Positions 1-6,675 of a DNA stretch of 19,643 bases are shown here, piece after piece (the stretch's first letter is position 1; each line of letters starts with the position of its first letter). The stretch lies in NCBI GenBank assembly GCA_021811925.1, contig JAKAPY010000010.1:1-19643 (forward strand), given 5' to 3'. The DNA is from Thermoplasmata archaeon. Its GTDB lineage: Archaea; Thermoplasmatota; Thermoplasmata; Sysuiplasmatales; Sysuiplasmataceae. The notes under the pieces are model-generated. The model did no database searches. It was given only the letters and a program-made list of their open reading frames with translations, and was not told the origin of the DNA. The position numbers were made by a program, and so were the translations under genes.

Positions 1-1251
1 GGCCTGACTGAAATAGAGTGTGGCGGGCACGGTGAAGCCGTCTGCCGACTGGAGCGTCACGGGAGCCCTCGGCGCTGAGCTTCCGTTAAGGCCGTAAAAC
101 ATGTCCAGCGGCAGGTTGGAGTATGACACGAACCTGTTCAGGGCAGGCATGTTCCAGTTGTAGTCTATGAAGGCAAGAAGGGAGGCGTGGTTCATGACCG
201 TGCTTGAAACGTAGTCTTCCTTTGCATACGGCGAAATAACAATCAGGGGAACACGGAATCCGAGCTGCTGGCCGCCGGTGACAGGCGGTGCGACCTGGTC
301 GTAGTACCCCCCTCCCTCATCGTAGTTGATGAAAATGGCTGTCGAATTCCACTCTGGGCTGTGCATCACGCTATTCACGACCGCATACAGCCACATTTCG
401 CCCACGATGACGCTGTCAATGGGATGCTGTGAGTATCCGCTGATTGCGACCCCGATCGGACTCACGTACGACACGGACGGCAGCGTGTTGGACGACAGTT
501 CTGACTGGAAAGTATTCCAGCTCCTGATGTTCGCGCCATAGGCAGAAATTCCCTGCAGGTAGGAAAGGACGTCGAGTCCTGCAGATGGGTGTGCAATGTA
601 GTATGACCAGCTTACACCGTAATGCTGAAGCTCACCGAATATGGACTGGGAGAAGGGGATGTACGGCGGGAGACCGTAGTCGTTTATCACAGGAGAGTAG
701 CCGGCTATGCTGTAAAGCCTGTTCGGCATTGTAGCCGTAAGCGTGGATGAGAAGTACATGTTCCCAATTGCGAACTGCTGGGCAAGGGCCCACTCCGGTG
801 ACATCTGGGAAGCGGTGAAATATGTCATCGACTGCGGTCCGGAATTTGCACCGAAACCGTTCATCTGGCCGTTGTTCCAGTCCATGTGATAAGCAGTGTA
901 CCCCTCCACTGGATCGGCGGTGGAAACCTGCCCGGTCGGGACGGCCGAGAGTCCTGAAGCGAGGCCCGCAGATGCAAGGTTTGACGGGACGGTGAGGTTT
1001 GGGACAATGCCTGCCTGCGTTGAATTTCCACCAAACGGGTAGACGCCAAACAGATTGTCGAAACTATGGTTCTCCATTGTGACAACAATCACATGCTTTA
1101 TTGGCGTCAACGCCTGGTTCGAGGAGCCCGAGGCGGCGCTGACGGCGCCTGATGAATAAACCGTCGCAAGCACGAGACATGCTATCACGAGAACAAGGGA
1201 AGCCCTTGTCAGTCGAATGAAATTGACGCGCGGCCCGCCGGGGTGGCTCAT
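1..1251 (-). CDS. Secreted phosphoesterase (phospholipase C/acid phosphatase family, PF04185), 3' end outside window
   Basis: Reading from ATG at 1251 the frame stays open for 417 codons to the left edge, so the C-terminus is missing. Residues about 14-35 form a hydrophobic signal peptide after basic residues, so the enzyme is probably exported. The metal-binding motif TMENHSFDNLFGVYPFG follows at about residue 58, then TATMPNRLYSIAG, where the Thr/Ser nucleophile is expected, and INYDEGGGYYDQV plus GFRVPLIVISPYA near the visible end. This order is typical of the AcpA/phospholipase C phosphoesterase family, which hydrolyses phosphate mono- or diesters. The position that is often His in GGFYDHV is Gln here. 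The ATG overlaps the stop of the upstream membrane gene as ATGA, so the two are translationally coupled. The substrate cannot be told from sequence. Confidence 0.88.
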   Translation of the reverse strand, partial: MSHPGGPRVNFIRLTRASLVLVIACLVLATVYSSGAVSAASGSSNQALTPIKHVIVVTMENHSFDNLFGVYPFGGNSTQAGIVPNLTVPSNLASAGLASGLSAVPTGQVSTADPVEGYTAYHMDWNNGQMNGFGANSGPQSMTYFTASQMSPEWALAQQFAIGNMYFSSTLTATMPNRLYSIAGYSPVINDYGLPPYIPFSQSIFGELQHYGVSWSYYIAHPSAGLDVLSYLQGISAYGANIRSWNTFQSELSSNTLPSVSYVSPIGVAISGYSQHPIDSVIVGEMWLYAVVNSVMHSPEWNSTAIFINYDEGGGYYDQVAPPVTGGQQLGFRVPLIVISPYAKEDYVSSTVMNHASLLAFIDYNWNMPALNRFVSYSNLPLDMFYGLNGSSAPRAPVTLQSADGFTVPATLYFSQA

Positions 1252-1802
1252 GTTGCGTCAGCCCCTTTTTGCAGACCCAGGGCGGCCGCACTCAGCAGCA
1301 TCAGCGCCGCGAGTATGTCGCCGGCCAGTATTATCAGCGGCATGTGGCTGTCGAAGAGTGCGGCGTAGATTATAAGCATCACAGTCATGATAAACAGCCC
1401 GCCGAGGCCGATTCCTATCGCGGAGGACAAGGAGCTCTCCTCCCTTAGTGAAAAGACAGAGACGACAAAGAGATCGCCCGCAACAGAAAGGAATGAGAAA
1501 CCGAGCATCTCATAATTGCCGACGATCTTTGAAAAAAACAGTGTCGAGTATATTGAAGCGAACGAGAGCGGGACGGAAAGCGAGGAGACAGCTGTCCTGA
1601 GCCTGCTCTTGCTGAACGCCAGGTAGGAGGTCACAGGCATAACGACAGAGCCAGTGATGAAACCGGCCAGTATGAAGGGTATTTCAAGTGAGCTGCCAAT
1701 CGTTGTTATCAGCCCGGAAAGGTAAAACACCGAGAGCGCAGTGGTCGCGCAAAGCAGGGATGCCAGCATGAAGTGTGCCGAACCGCGCAACCTTTTGAAC
1801 AT
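1248..1802 (-). CDS. Six-helix integral membrane protein of unknown function
   Basis: 184 residues starting MFKRLRG. Six hydrophobic segments lie at roughly 10-33, 40-62, 70-92, 97-117, 125-147 and 152-175, joined by short loops. I do not recognise the family. The open frame extends to an in-frame ATG at 1901, but the ATG at 1802 is preferred because a TATA-like element lies about 30 nt before it and the extra 33 residues look non-coding. The stop overlaps the start of the secreted phosphoesterase by ATGA, so both are probably one operon. It may assist the exported enzyme or be a small transporter; this is only inference from context. Confidence 0.72.
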   Translation of the reverse strand: MFKRLRGSAHFMLASLLCATTALSVFYLSGLITTIGSSLEIPFILAGFITGSVVMPVTSYLAFSKSRLRTAVSSLSVPLSFASIYSTLFFSKIVGNYEMLGFSFLSVAGDLFVVSVFSLREESSLSSAIGIGLGGLFIMTVMLIIYAALFDSHMPLIILAGDILAALMLLSAAALGLQKGADAT

Positions 1803-1827
1803 TGCAGGTAGAAAAGGGGACAGGTAC

Positions 1828-1836
1828 AAATTATTT
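1828..1836 (-). promoter_or_regulatory. TATA box of the membrane protein/phosphoesterase operon
   Basis: On the minus strand AAATAATTT is centred 30 nt before ATG 1802. This is the spacing expected for an archaeal box A serving a leaderless or nearly leaderless mRNA. Confidence 0.5.
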
Positions 1837-1903
1837 GGCGGTGTTCGAGTTGCGTCGCCGAAGTCTGTAAAGGCAGCTTGTGCAGAGTGGATGCGTGCCA
1901 CGG

Positions 1904-1923
1904 GTTACCAGAAATATTGTAAC
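1904..1923. promoter_or_regulatory. Candidate operator: inverted repeat GTTAC-N10-GTAAC
   Basis: A perfect 5-bp inverted repeat with arms 1904-1908 and 1919-1923 lies just upstream of the ribB TATA box, in the divergent intergenic region. Archaeal riboflavin genes are known to be controlled by the RbkR regulator/riboflavin kinase, so this is a possible binding site. The match to its real consensus was not tested. Confidence 0.3.
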
Positions 1924-1944
1924 AACAAAATTTGTAGTAAGTGC

Positions 1945-1952
1945 TTTATAAA
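1945..1952 (+). promoter_or_regulatory. TATA box of the riboflavin operon
   Basis: TTTATAAA is centred about 26 nt before ATG 1975 of ribB. This predicts transcription starting at or within a base or two of the start codon, so the mRNA is leaderless and leaves no room for an FMN riboswitch. Confidence 0.75.
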
Positions 1953-1974
1953 CCAAGCGCTTAGCCAGTAAACG

Positions 1975-2673
1975 ATGAAAGCGGTACACCAGTCGAGTTC
2001 TTCTATTGTGCTCGAGGCAGCCAGGGAACTGAATGAAGGAAGGGGAATACTTCTGCACGATTCTGAGGGAAGGGAGAATGAAACGGACATTGTGTATTCT
2101 GCCATTCACTGCACTCCGGAAACCATCGCGCACATGAGGATGGAGGCCGGGGGCCTGATATGCACAGCCATTGGGAATGAGGTGGCCGAGAAGCTGGGGC
2201 TTCCCTTCATGCATGATGTTCTCAGCGGGATTTCAACCACCTATCCCGTCCTTTCCTCGCTTGTTGAGACCTCGACACCCTATGGCGGCCGTCCCGCTTT
2301 TTCAATTTCACTCAATCACAGGACATCATTCACGGGCGTCACGGACAGGGACAGGAGCGCAACTGTCATGGCCATAGGCAAGGCGGCCGGGATGGTGGCG
2401 TCTGGTGACGAGAACGCGCGCAACGAATTCATATCCACCCTCAAGGCACCGGGGCATGTGCAGCTCTTAATTGAGGCGCCCGGTTCCATAGTCGAGAGAA
2501 GGGGGCACACAGAGCTCTCCATAAGGCTGATGCGGATAGCAGGGCTGCCTCCTGCATCGGTTGTTTGCGAGATGCTTGACAGCGTAACCCACAAGGCTCT
2601 GAGCCTGGAAGATGCAAAGAGGTTTGCTGCCAGGAATGGAATGGTCCTCGTTGAGGGTAAGGAGATTTTCTAG
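1975..2673 (+). CDS. ribB: 3,4-dihydroxy-2-butanone 4-phosphate synthase
   Basis: This enzyme converts ribulose 5-phosphate to 3,4-dihydroxy-2-butanone 4-phosphate and formate, the four-carbon donor for lumazine synthesis in the riboflavin pathway. The 232-residue length fits a stand-alone RibB domain, and no GTP cyclohydrolase II is fused. The acidic metal/active-site loop DSEGRENETD is at residues 29-38, followed by HRTSFTGVTDRDRSATV, the APGHVQLL block, and a C-terminal RRGHTELSIRLMRIAGLPP. All are hallmark RibB motifs. ATG 1975 is chosen because a TATA box lies 26 nt upstream. It is the first gene of a four-gene riboflavin operon, with ribH following after a few bases. Confidence 0.95.
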   Translation: MKAVHQSSSSIVLEAARELNEGRGILLHDSEGRENETDIVYSAIHCTPETIAHMRMEAGGLICTAIGNEVAEKLGLPFMHDVLSGISTTYPVLSSLVETSTPYGGRPAFSISLNHRTSFTGVTDRDRSATVMAIGKAAGMVASGDENARNEFISTLKAPGHVQLLIEAPGSIVERRGHTELSIRLMRIAGLPPASVVCEMLDSVTHKALSLEDAKRFAARNGMVLVEGKEIF

Positions 2674-2684
2674 GTGGTGTGCCG

Positions 2685-3152
2685 GTGGACAGCGACAGTG
2701 TGAAGTTGGCCGTTGTTTGCTCTGAGTTCAACGGGGAAATCACAGACAGGATGCTTAATTCGGCGCTGACCAGATGCAAGCAGTCAGGCGTTGATGTGAG
2801 GTACGTCTGCAGGGTCCCCGGGGCATTCGATATGCCACTGTTCGTGAAGGAACTCCTGTCGAAGGATGATGTCGACGCCGTTGTCACGCTCGGGGCAATC
2901 GTCACTGGCGACACAAAGCACGATGAAGTGATAGGCTCTCAGCTTGCAGCGGCCATCGCGCAGCTTTCGGTAACCCACGGGAAGCCAGTCTCCCTCGGAG
3001 TTTCCGGACCGGGAATGAAATGGGAGCAGGGTGTTGAGAGGGCGGACGAATATGCCGCAAGGGCAGTCGATGCAGCGGTCAAGATGGTTTCGGGCATTCG
3101 ACAGCTCAGGAAAGACAGGGCGGAGAGAGACTACCCTGCCGTAATTGAGTAG
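2685..3152 (+). CDS. ribH: 6,7-dimethyl-8-ribityllumazine synthase, archaeal type
   Basis: This enzyme condenses 5-amino-6-ribitylamino-uracil with dihydroxybutanone phosphate to form lumazine. It is about 155 residues, normal for the family. Motifs are an N-terminal VVCSEFN, then VPGAFDMP, GAIVTGDTKHDEVI containing the catalytic His, and SLGVSGPGM. The last closely resembles methanogen lumazine synthases as I recall them. A GTG at 2679 is in frame, but AGGTGGT at 2672-2678 is a Shine-Dalgarno-like site abutting it and 6 nt before the second GTG at 2685, so 2685 is preferred. It follows ribB by a few bases and precedes the operon's amidohydrolase. Confidence 0.93.
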   Translation: MDSDSVKLAVVCSEFNGEITDRMLNSALTRCKQSGVDVRYVCRVPGAFDMPLFVKELLSKDDVDAVVTLGAIVTGDTKHDEVIGSQLAAAIAQLSVTHGKPVSLGVSGPGMKWEQGVERADEYAARAVDAAVKMVSGIRQLRKDRAERDYPAVIE

Positions 3153-3157
3153 GTGAT
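3152..3157 (+). promoter_or_regulatory. Shine-Dalgarno GGTGAT before a probable ATT start
   Basis: GGTGAT is fully complementary to the usual archaeal 16S rRNA 3' tail. It overlaps the ribH stop codon and lies 6 nt before ATT 3164. It also lies close to an out-of-frame ATG at 3156 that stops after 17 codons. Confidence 0.45.
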
Positions 3158-3163
3158 GTTTCC

Positions 3164-4420
3164 ATTTCAGCTGCGGAACGCGCTCACGCCCTCCCGGGCA
3201 ATCTTCTGATAAGGGAAGTGGCCGCACTTACCGGGACGGAGCTCGAGCTTGTGCAAAAGACGGACATACTTGTCTCAAATGGCAAAATAGCTGCAATCGG
3301 GGAGCATGATGCCACCGCGGGCGCGGAGGTAATAGACGGGCGGGGGCTGGTTGCAATCCCGGGCTTTGTGAACGCCCATGTTCACTTGAACGATTCCCCT
3401 CTGAAGGATATCGGCGTCGGTAGGAAGATGCAGGAGTTAGTCGACCCGACCAGGGGACTGAAGAGGACGGGGCTCGCGGGCCTTTCGCTTGAAGCGAGGG
3501 CAGACGCCATGTCTTCGGCCCTTGCAGAAATGGTCGCGGCCGGTGTGACAACTGCCGTTAACTTCCACGAGGAGGGGAGTGCGATAATAAAAATGCTCTG
3601 TGAAAGGAGCGCAAATGCACCTATACTCATCAACCTGTGCAGGCCCCCTTCATATTCGGACACGGAAGCAATCAGAGGGAACAGCGGCTACAGCGACAAG
3701 GAGATTGCATCGTTTTCGAGGACACTGGAGGAATTTGACGGCATAGGACTGAGCGGCGCCAATGAATACTCCAGCCTGGCGATGGAGCAGATATCAATGC
3801 TGGGCGGAGGGTTCAGGGCAATACATGCAGCCGAGAGCAGTGAAACCGTAGCCGTTTCGAGAAGAATCACGGGAATGTCAGAAGTGGAACGGGTGATTGA
3901 ACATTACAAACCGCATCTTATCATTCACATGACAAATGCGGACGAGCATGACATTCGGCTTGCAGCCGGGAAGGGGGCAGCTGTCGTGTGCTGTCCAAGG
4001 TCGAATGCAATACTGGGTACCGGTTCACCGCCCGTCAGGCAGCTCCTTGATAGTGGCATGAATATCGGCCTGGGCACAGACAATCTCATGATCAATTCGC
4101 CTGACATGTTCAGGGAGATGGATTTCATGTCGCGCATCTCCAGGCTGTCAGGGCTGGACCCGGCCGCAATCGCAAGTGCGGATGTCCTGAGGATGGCAAC
4201 TGCATGGGGCGCGGCCGCGGTGGGTATTTCAGGCAGGACCGGAGCGCTGCGGGCTGGCCTGGACGCAGACATAGTGCTGCTCGACCTGAACGGGAGAATG
4301 GCCGGAACGCGTGACATATGGTCATCAATAGTCCACAGGGCCGGTCCGGATGATGTCGTTGCCACCATAAAGAAAGGCGTGCTGCTGCATGAAACACCAA
4401 GAGCTATGAGGCTGAATTGA
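3164..4420 (+). CDS. Amidohydrolase-superfamily deaminase in the riboflavin operon; candidate pyrimidine deaminase
   Basis: A cytosine/SAH/guanine-deaminase-like amidohydrolase (ATZ/TRZ branch). Numbering from the GTG at 3218, the metal ligands are H54 and H56 (NAHVHLND), H203 (HAAE, with catalytic-type E206), H237 (IIHMT) and D288 (GLGTDN). CCPRSNAILGTG and the C-terminal GRTGALRAGLDADIVLLD are also typical. All residues for hydrolytic deamination are present. The N-terminal strand LLIREVAALTG lies upstream of that GTG, and no ATG, GTG or TTG precedes it in frame. A perfect GGTGAT at 3152-3157 stands 6 nt before ATT 3164, so I place the start there. The stop overlaps the ribE start as TGATG. 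Context suggests action on a riboflavin precursor; the substrate is inference. Confidence 0.82.
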   Translation: MSAAERAHALPGNLLIREVAALTGTELELVQKTDILVSNGKIAAIGEHDATAGAEVIDGRGLVAIPGFVNAHVHLNDSPLKDIGVGRKMQELVDPTRGLKRTGLAGLSLEARADAMSSALAEMVAAGVTTAVNFHEEGSAIIKMLCERSANAPILINLCRPPSYSDTEAIRGNSGYSDKEIASFSRTLEEFDGIGLSGANEYSSLAMEQISMLGGGFRAIHAAESSETVAVSRRITGMSEVERVIEHYKPHLIIHMTNADEHDIRLAAGKGAAVVCCPRSNAILGTGSPPVRQLLDSGMNIGLGTDNLMINSPDMFREMDFMSRISRLSGLDPAAIASADVLRMATAWGAAAVGISGRTGALRAGLDADIVLLDLNGRMAGTRDIWSSIVHRAGPDDVVATIKKGVLLHETPRAMRLN

Positions 4421-5040
4421 TGTTTTCGGGATTGGTTGAAGGAAAGGCGAAGGTTGTAGGCGTACAGAAAACGAAGAACAATATCAGGCTTGAAATCGAT
4501 TTCGGGAAGGTAGCCTCGGGCATCAGGCAGGGTGACAGCGTATCGATTAACGGCGTATGCCTCTCCGTGGTGGCAAGGAAGGGAGTGAGGCTCACATTCG
4601 ACGCAATCGCTGAAACCCTCAGGAAGACAAACCTCGGAAGGCTCTCCGCCGGGGACAGGGTCAACTACGAGACAAGCATGTCCTCCAACGACCTCATAGG
4701 CGGCCATCTTGTGACCGGCCATATTGACGGGACAGGAACCATCCAGAGCATAGAGGACGAGGACGGCTCAATCAAGATGGTTGTCTCCGTCCCGGAAGCG
4801 ATAGGCTCAAGGGTCATGGAAAAGGGCCTGCTGGCGGTTGACGGCATAAGCCTCACCCCTGCGGATGTCAGGGATGACAGGTTCACACTCTACCTCATCC
4901 CGGACACGCTGAAGAAAACAACTATTTCCGGCAGGAAGGTCGGAGATGCAGTCAACATAGAACTGGACCTCTTCGGAAAGTACATCGAGAGGCAGGTGAT
5001 CAAGTATATGACAGCAAGATTGCGAAAAAAGAAGCGCTAG
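4420..5040 (+). CDS. ribE: Riboflavin synthase, bacterial (two-domain lumazine-binding) type
   Basis: This enzyme dismutates two 6,7-dimethyl-8-ribityllumazine molecules to riboflavin and the ribitylamino-uracil precursor. It is 206 residues with two repeated lumazine-binding beta-barrels. The N-terminal MFSGLVEG and the paired motifs GDSVSINGVCLSV and VDGISLTP, with DLIGGHLVTGHIDGTG between, mark each half. An in-frame TTG at 4417 exists, but ATG 4420 matches the family N-terminus and overlaps the preceding stop by one base (TGATG), implying coupled translation. Many archaea instead use the unrelated archaeal RibC, so this gene was probably acquired from bacteria in an ancestor. It is the last gene of the operon. 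Confidence 0.95.
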   Translation: MFSGLVEGKAKVVGVQKTKNNIRLEIDFGKVASGIRQGDSVSINGVCLSVVARKGVRLTFDAIAETLRKTNLGRLSAGDRVNYETSMSSNDLIGGHLVTGHIDGTGTIQSIEDEDGSIKMVVSVPEAIGSRVMEKGLLAVDGISLTPADVRDDRFTLYLIPDTLKKTTISGRKVGDAVNIELDLFGKYIERQVIKYMTARLRKKKR

Positions 5041-5064
5041 CTGAATTCAAACTGGAATTAATTT

Positions 5065-5090
5065 CCTCATTATCATCTCTGGAAATGAGG
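5065..5090. repeat. Inverted repeat between ribE and the TPR gene
   Basis: CCTCATT (5065-5071) and AATGAGG (5084-5090) form a 7-bp stem with a 12-nt loop. It lies after the riboflavin operon and just before the next TATA box, so it could be a 3'-end structure or a regulator site. Confidence 0.3.
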
Positions 5091-5098
5091 TAGCAAGG

Positions 5099-5105
5099 TT
5101 AAATA
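5099..5105 (+). promoter_or_regulatory. TATA box of the winged-helix/TPR gene
   Basis: TTAAATA is centred 28 nt before ATG 5130 and 25 nt before GTG 5127, consistent with a leaderless transcript. Confidence 0.6.
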
Positions 5106-5129
5106 GGGGTCACCGCGGATTTTTGCGTG

Positions 5130-6443
5130 ATGGCTTTCGACCTCGAGTTCGGCTGCAAGAGCCTTGTCTCACTCATTGTTTCGAGGAGAACAGCCGAGAC
5201 TCTTTCGAAGGCTGACTTCAACAAGCTCGAAGAAGCGCAGAGACTCGAGTATATCAACCAGCTCGTTGACCTCGGATGGGTCAAGGAGCAGCGCCCTGCC
5301 TCGGGCGGAGGCGAATATGTGATTTACGCCTTCACGGACAAGGGCAGGAGCATATACGAGAATCCCGTCGAGCTGCTGAGCCTGACGGATGCGGAACAGG
5401 AACACATTTCCCTCCTCCGGAAGCTGGACTCCCTCAAGAGCGACGATTCCGTGGCAATGATGCCACAGGTCCTGCTTTCCCTCGCAAACGCATGCCTGGG
5501 CGTCGGCAGATACGACAGTGCGCTGATGTACTCAATTGAGCTCCAGAAGAAGGCCGATGAGATAAAAAGCACCTATTTCAGGGCGGAAGCTGAGCTCATG
5601 GTTGGCCGCGTAGACAACGCGAGGGGCGAGATGGCCTCGTCACTGAAATCCCTCATGGAAGGTGCGGCGCTCTTCAGGAAGATAGGAGAGGTGGCCAGGG
5701 AGGCCGACTGCCTCAGGTCCGCCGGCGGCGTTCTCTTCAAAATGGGTGACTACAAGAAAGCAATGGTAATGTTCGAGGAGAGCAAGAACAAGTTCATGCA
5801 GATCAGGCATATGCTCGGGGTCGCAAAGTCGAAGAGCAACCTGGCAATACTCTACTCGATTGGCAAGGATTACGACACGGCAGAGAAATACTGGAAGTAT
5901 TCCCTGGATTTCTTCCAGGCGCTCGGAGACAAGGAGAGCGAAGGAAAGATACTGAACAACCTCGGAGCAATGCTCATAGAGGCAGGGAAGCTGGATGACG
6001 CTTCCAACTACCTGAGGCAGGGAATACTTGCCTCGAGGGCTGCCAAGGACAAGTACTCAGAATGCATGGCGGTGATCAACTTCGCATACGCGCAGGCCAA
6101 GCTTGGTTATTTCGAGCTGGCACGCAATTCACTCGATTCTATAGTAGGTGTCCTAAAGGAAGGCTATGACGCATACCTGCTTGCTTTCTCCGACCTGGTC
6201 CTGGCCATGTATAACAGCCACAGGGGTACCTGGATTGATGCTGAAAAGAAATTTGCATCTGCCATCAGGCTGGCAAACACTTCTGGCAACACGGTAGTAA
6301 TTTCAGCATGCCACGAGGAATACGGAAAGGTCCTTCTTGAGAGAAATCAGAGTGACAAGGGATTGGTGGAAATGGAACTATCAAAGGAGATAAAAGACAA
6401 GCTACACCAGAGCGACATCAAAAGAGGTTTGGCCTCCGGCTGA
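5130..6443 (+). CDS. Winged-helix-like N-terminal domain plus TPR repeat protein
   Basis: 437 residues. Residues about 1-75 have the spacing of a winged-helix domain: helices, then QLVDLGWVKEQR and a beta wing YVIYAFTDKGRSIY. From about residue 100 the chain is a run of TPR-like helix pairs, with recognisable units such as GRYDSALMYSIELQKKA, GDYKKAMVMFEESK, KDYDTAEKYWKYSLDFF and GKLDDASNYLRQGI. No enzymatic motif is seen. TPR arrays bind proteins or peptides, and a winged-helix/TPR fusion suggests a transcription regulator sensing a partner. This is inference. ATG 5130 is preferred over the adjacent GTG 5127 on TATA spacing. It follows ribE by 89 bases but has its own promoter. Confidence 0.8.
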   Translation: MAFDLEFGCKSLVSLIVSRRTAETLSKADFNKLEEAQRLEYINQLVDLGWVKEQRPASGGGEYVIYAFTDKGRSIYENPVELLSLTDAEQEHISLLRKLDSLKSDDSVAMMPQVLLSLANACLGVGRYDSALMYSIELQKKADEIKSTYFRAEAELMVGRVDNARGEMASSLKSLMEGAALFRKIGEVAREADCLRSAGGVLFKMGDYKKAMVMFEESKNKFMQIRHMLGVAKSKSNLAILYSIGKDYDTAEKYWKYSLDFFQALGDKESEGKILNNLGAMLIEAGKLDDASNYLRQGILASRAAKDKYSECMAVINFAYAQAKLGYFELARNSLDSIVGVLKEGYDAYLLAFSDLVLAMYNSHRGTWIDAEKKFASAIRLANTSGNTVVISACHEEYGKVLLERNQSDKGLVEMELSKEIKDKLHQSDIKRGLASG

Positions 6444-6450
6444 GGAGGCC
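6431..6450 (+). terminator. Hairpin overlapping the TPR gene stop codon
   Basis: Arms GGCCTCC (6431-6437) and GGAGGCC (6444-6450) form a perfect 7-bp GC-rich stem with a 6-nt loop that contains the TGA stop. No strong U-tract follows, so a role in 3'-end formation or mRNA stability is only plausible. Confidence 0.4.
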
Positions 6451-6543
6451 CTGAACAGACATTATGCTCTACAGCGGATTGTACAACACCAAGGTGTGAA
6501 CCCCCCTCGCATTTGTTGCAAAGGCTCGAATCGCCGCTACTGG

Positions 6544-6603
6544 GCTGTAGTCAAACCCTGGATCCCTGAACCTCCTCCAGCTCAGGGACCAAATGGCTAC
6601 AGC
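6544..6603. repeat. Nested inverted repeat; possible structured RNA
   Basis: The outer stem pairs 6544-6552 with 6595-6603: GCTGTAG against CTACAGC, extended by one G-U and one C-G pair. The inner stem pairs TCCCTGA (6563-6569) with TCAGGGA (6582-6588) around a 12-nt loop. The loop reads ACCTCCTCCAGC on plus, resembling the 16S anti-Shine-Dalgarno; on minus it displays GGAGGAGG. A second CTACAGC at 6469-6475 could compete for GCTGTAG. The transcribed strand is unknown. Confidence 0.4.
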
Positions 6604-6667
6604 TACGGCAATCCACGACGTAGTCTTGCTTATACTCTCCCTCGCGTAGGGTAGATTCGGGAATGGG

Positions 6668-6675
6668 TTTATATA
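6668..6675 (+). promoter_or_regulatory. Consensus archaeal TATA box without an obvious gene
   Basis: TTTATATA matches the archaeal box A consensus exactly on plus and is nearly palindromic, so it could also work on minus. A plus transcript would start near 6697 and a minus transcript near 6645. No confident ORF follows in either direction, so an RNA gene or relic promoter is possible. Confidence 0.4.

Noticed and set aside
3925..4722. 265-codon minus-strand frame opposite the amidohydrolase and ribE
   Set aside because: Spans the junction of two clear genes on the other strand and has no domain signature; a shadow caused by codon bias.
6503..6540. Possible tRNA T-arm around GGCTCGAATCGCC
   Set aside because: The loop lacks the TTC context, and no acceptor, D or anticodon arms can be built around it on either strand.
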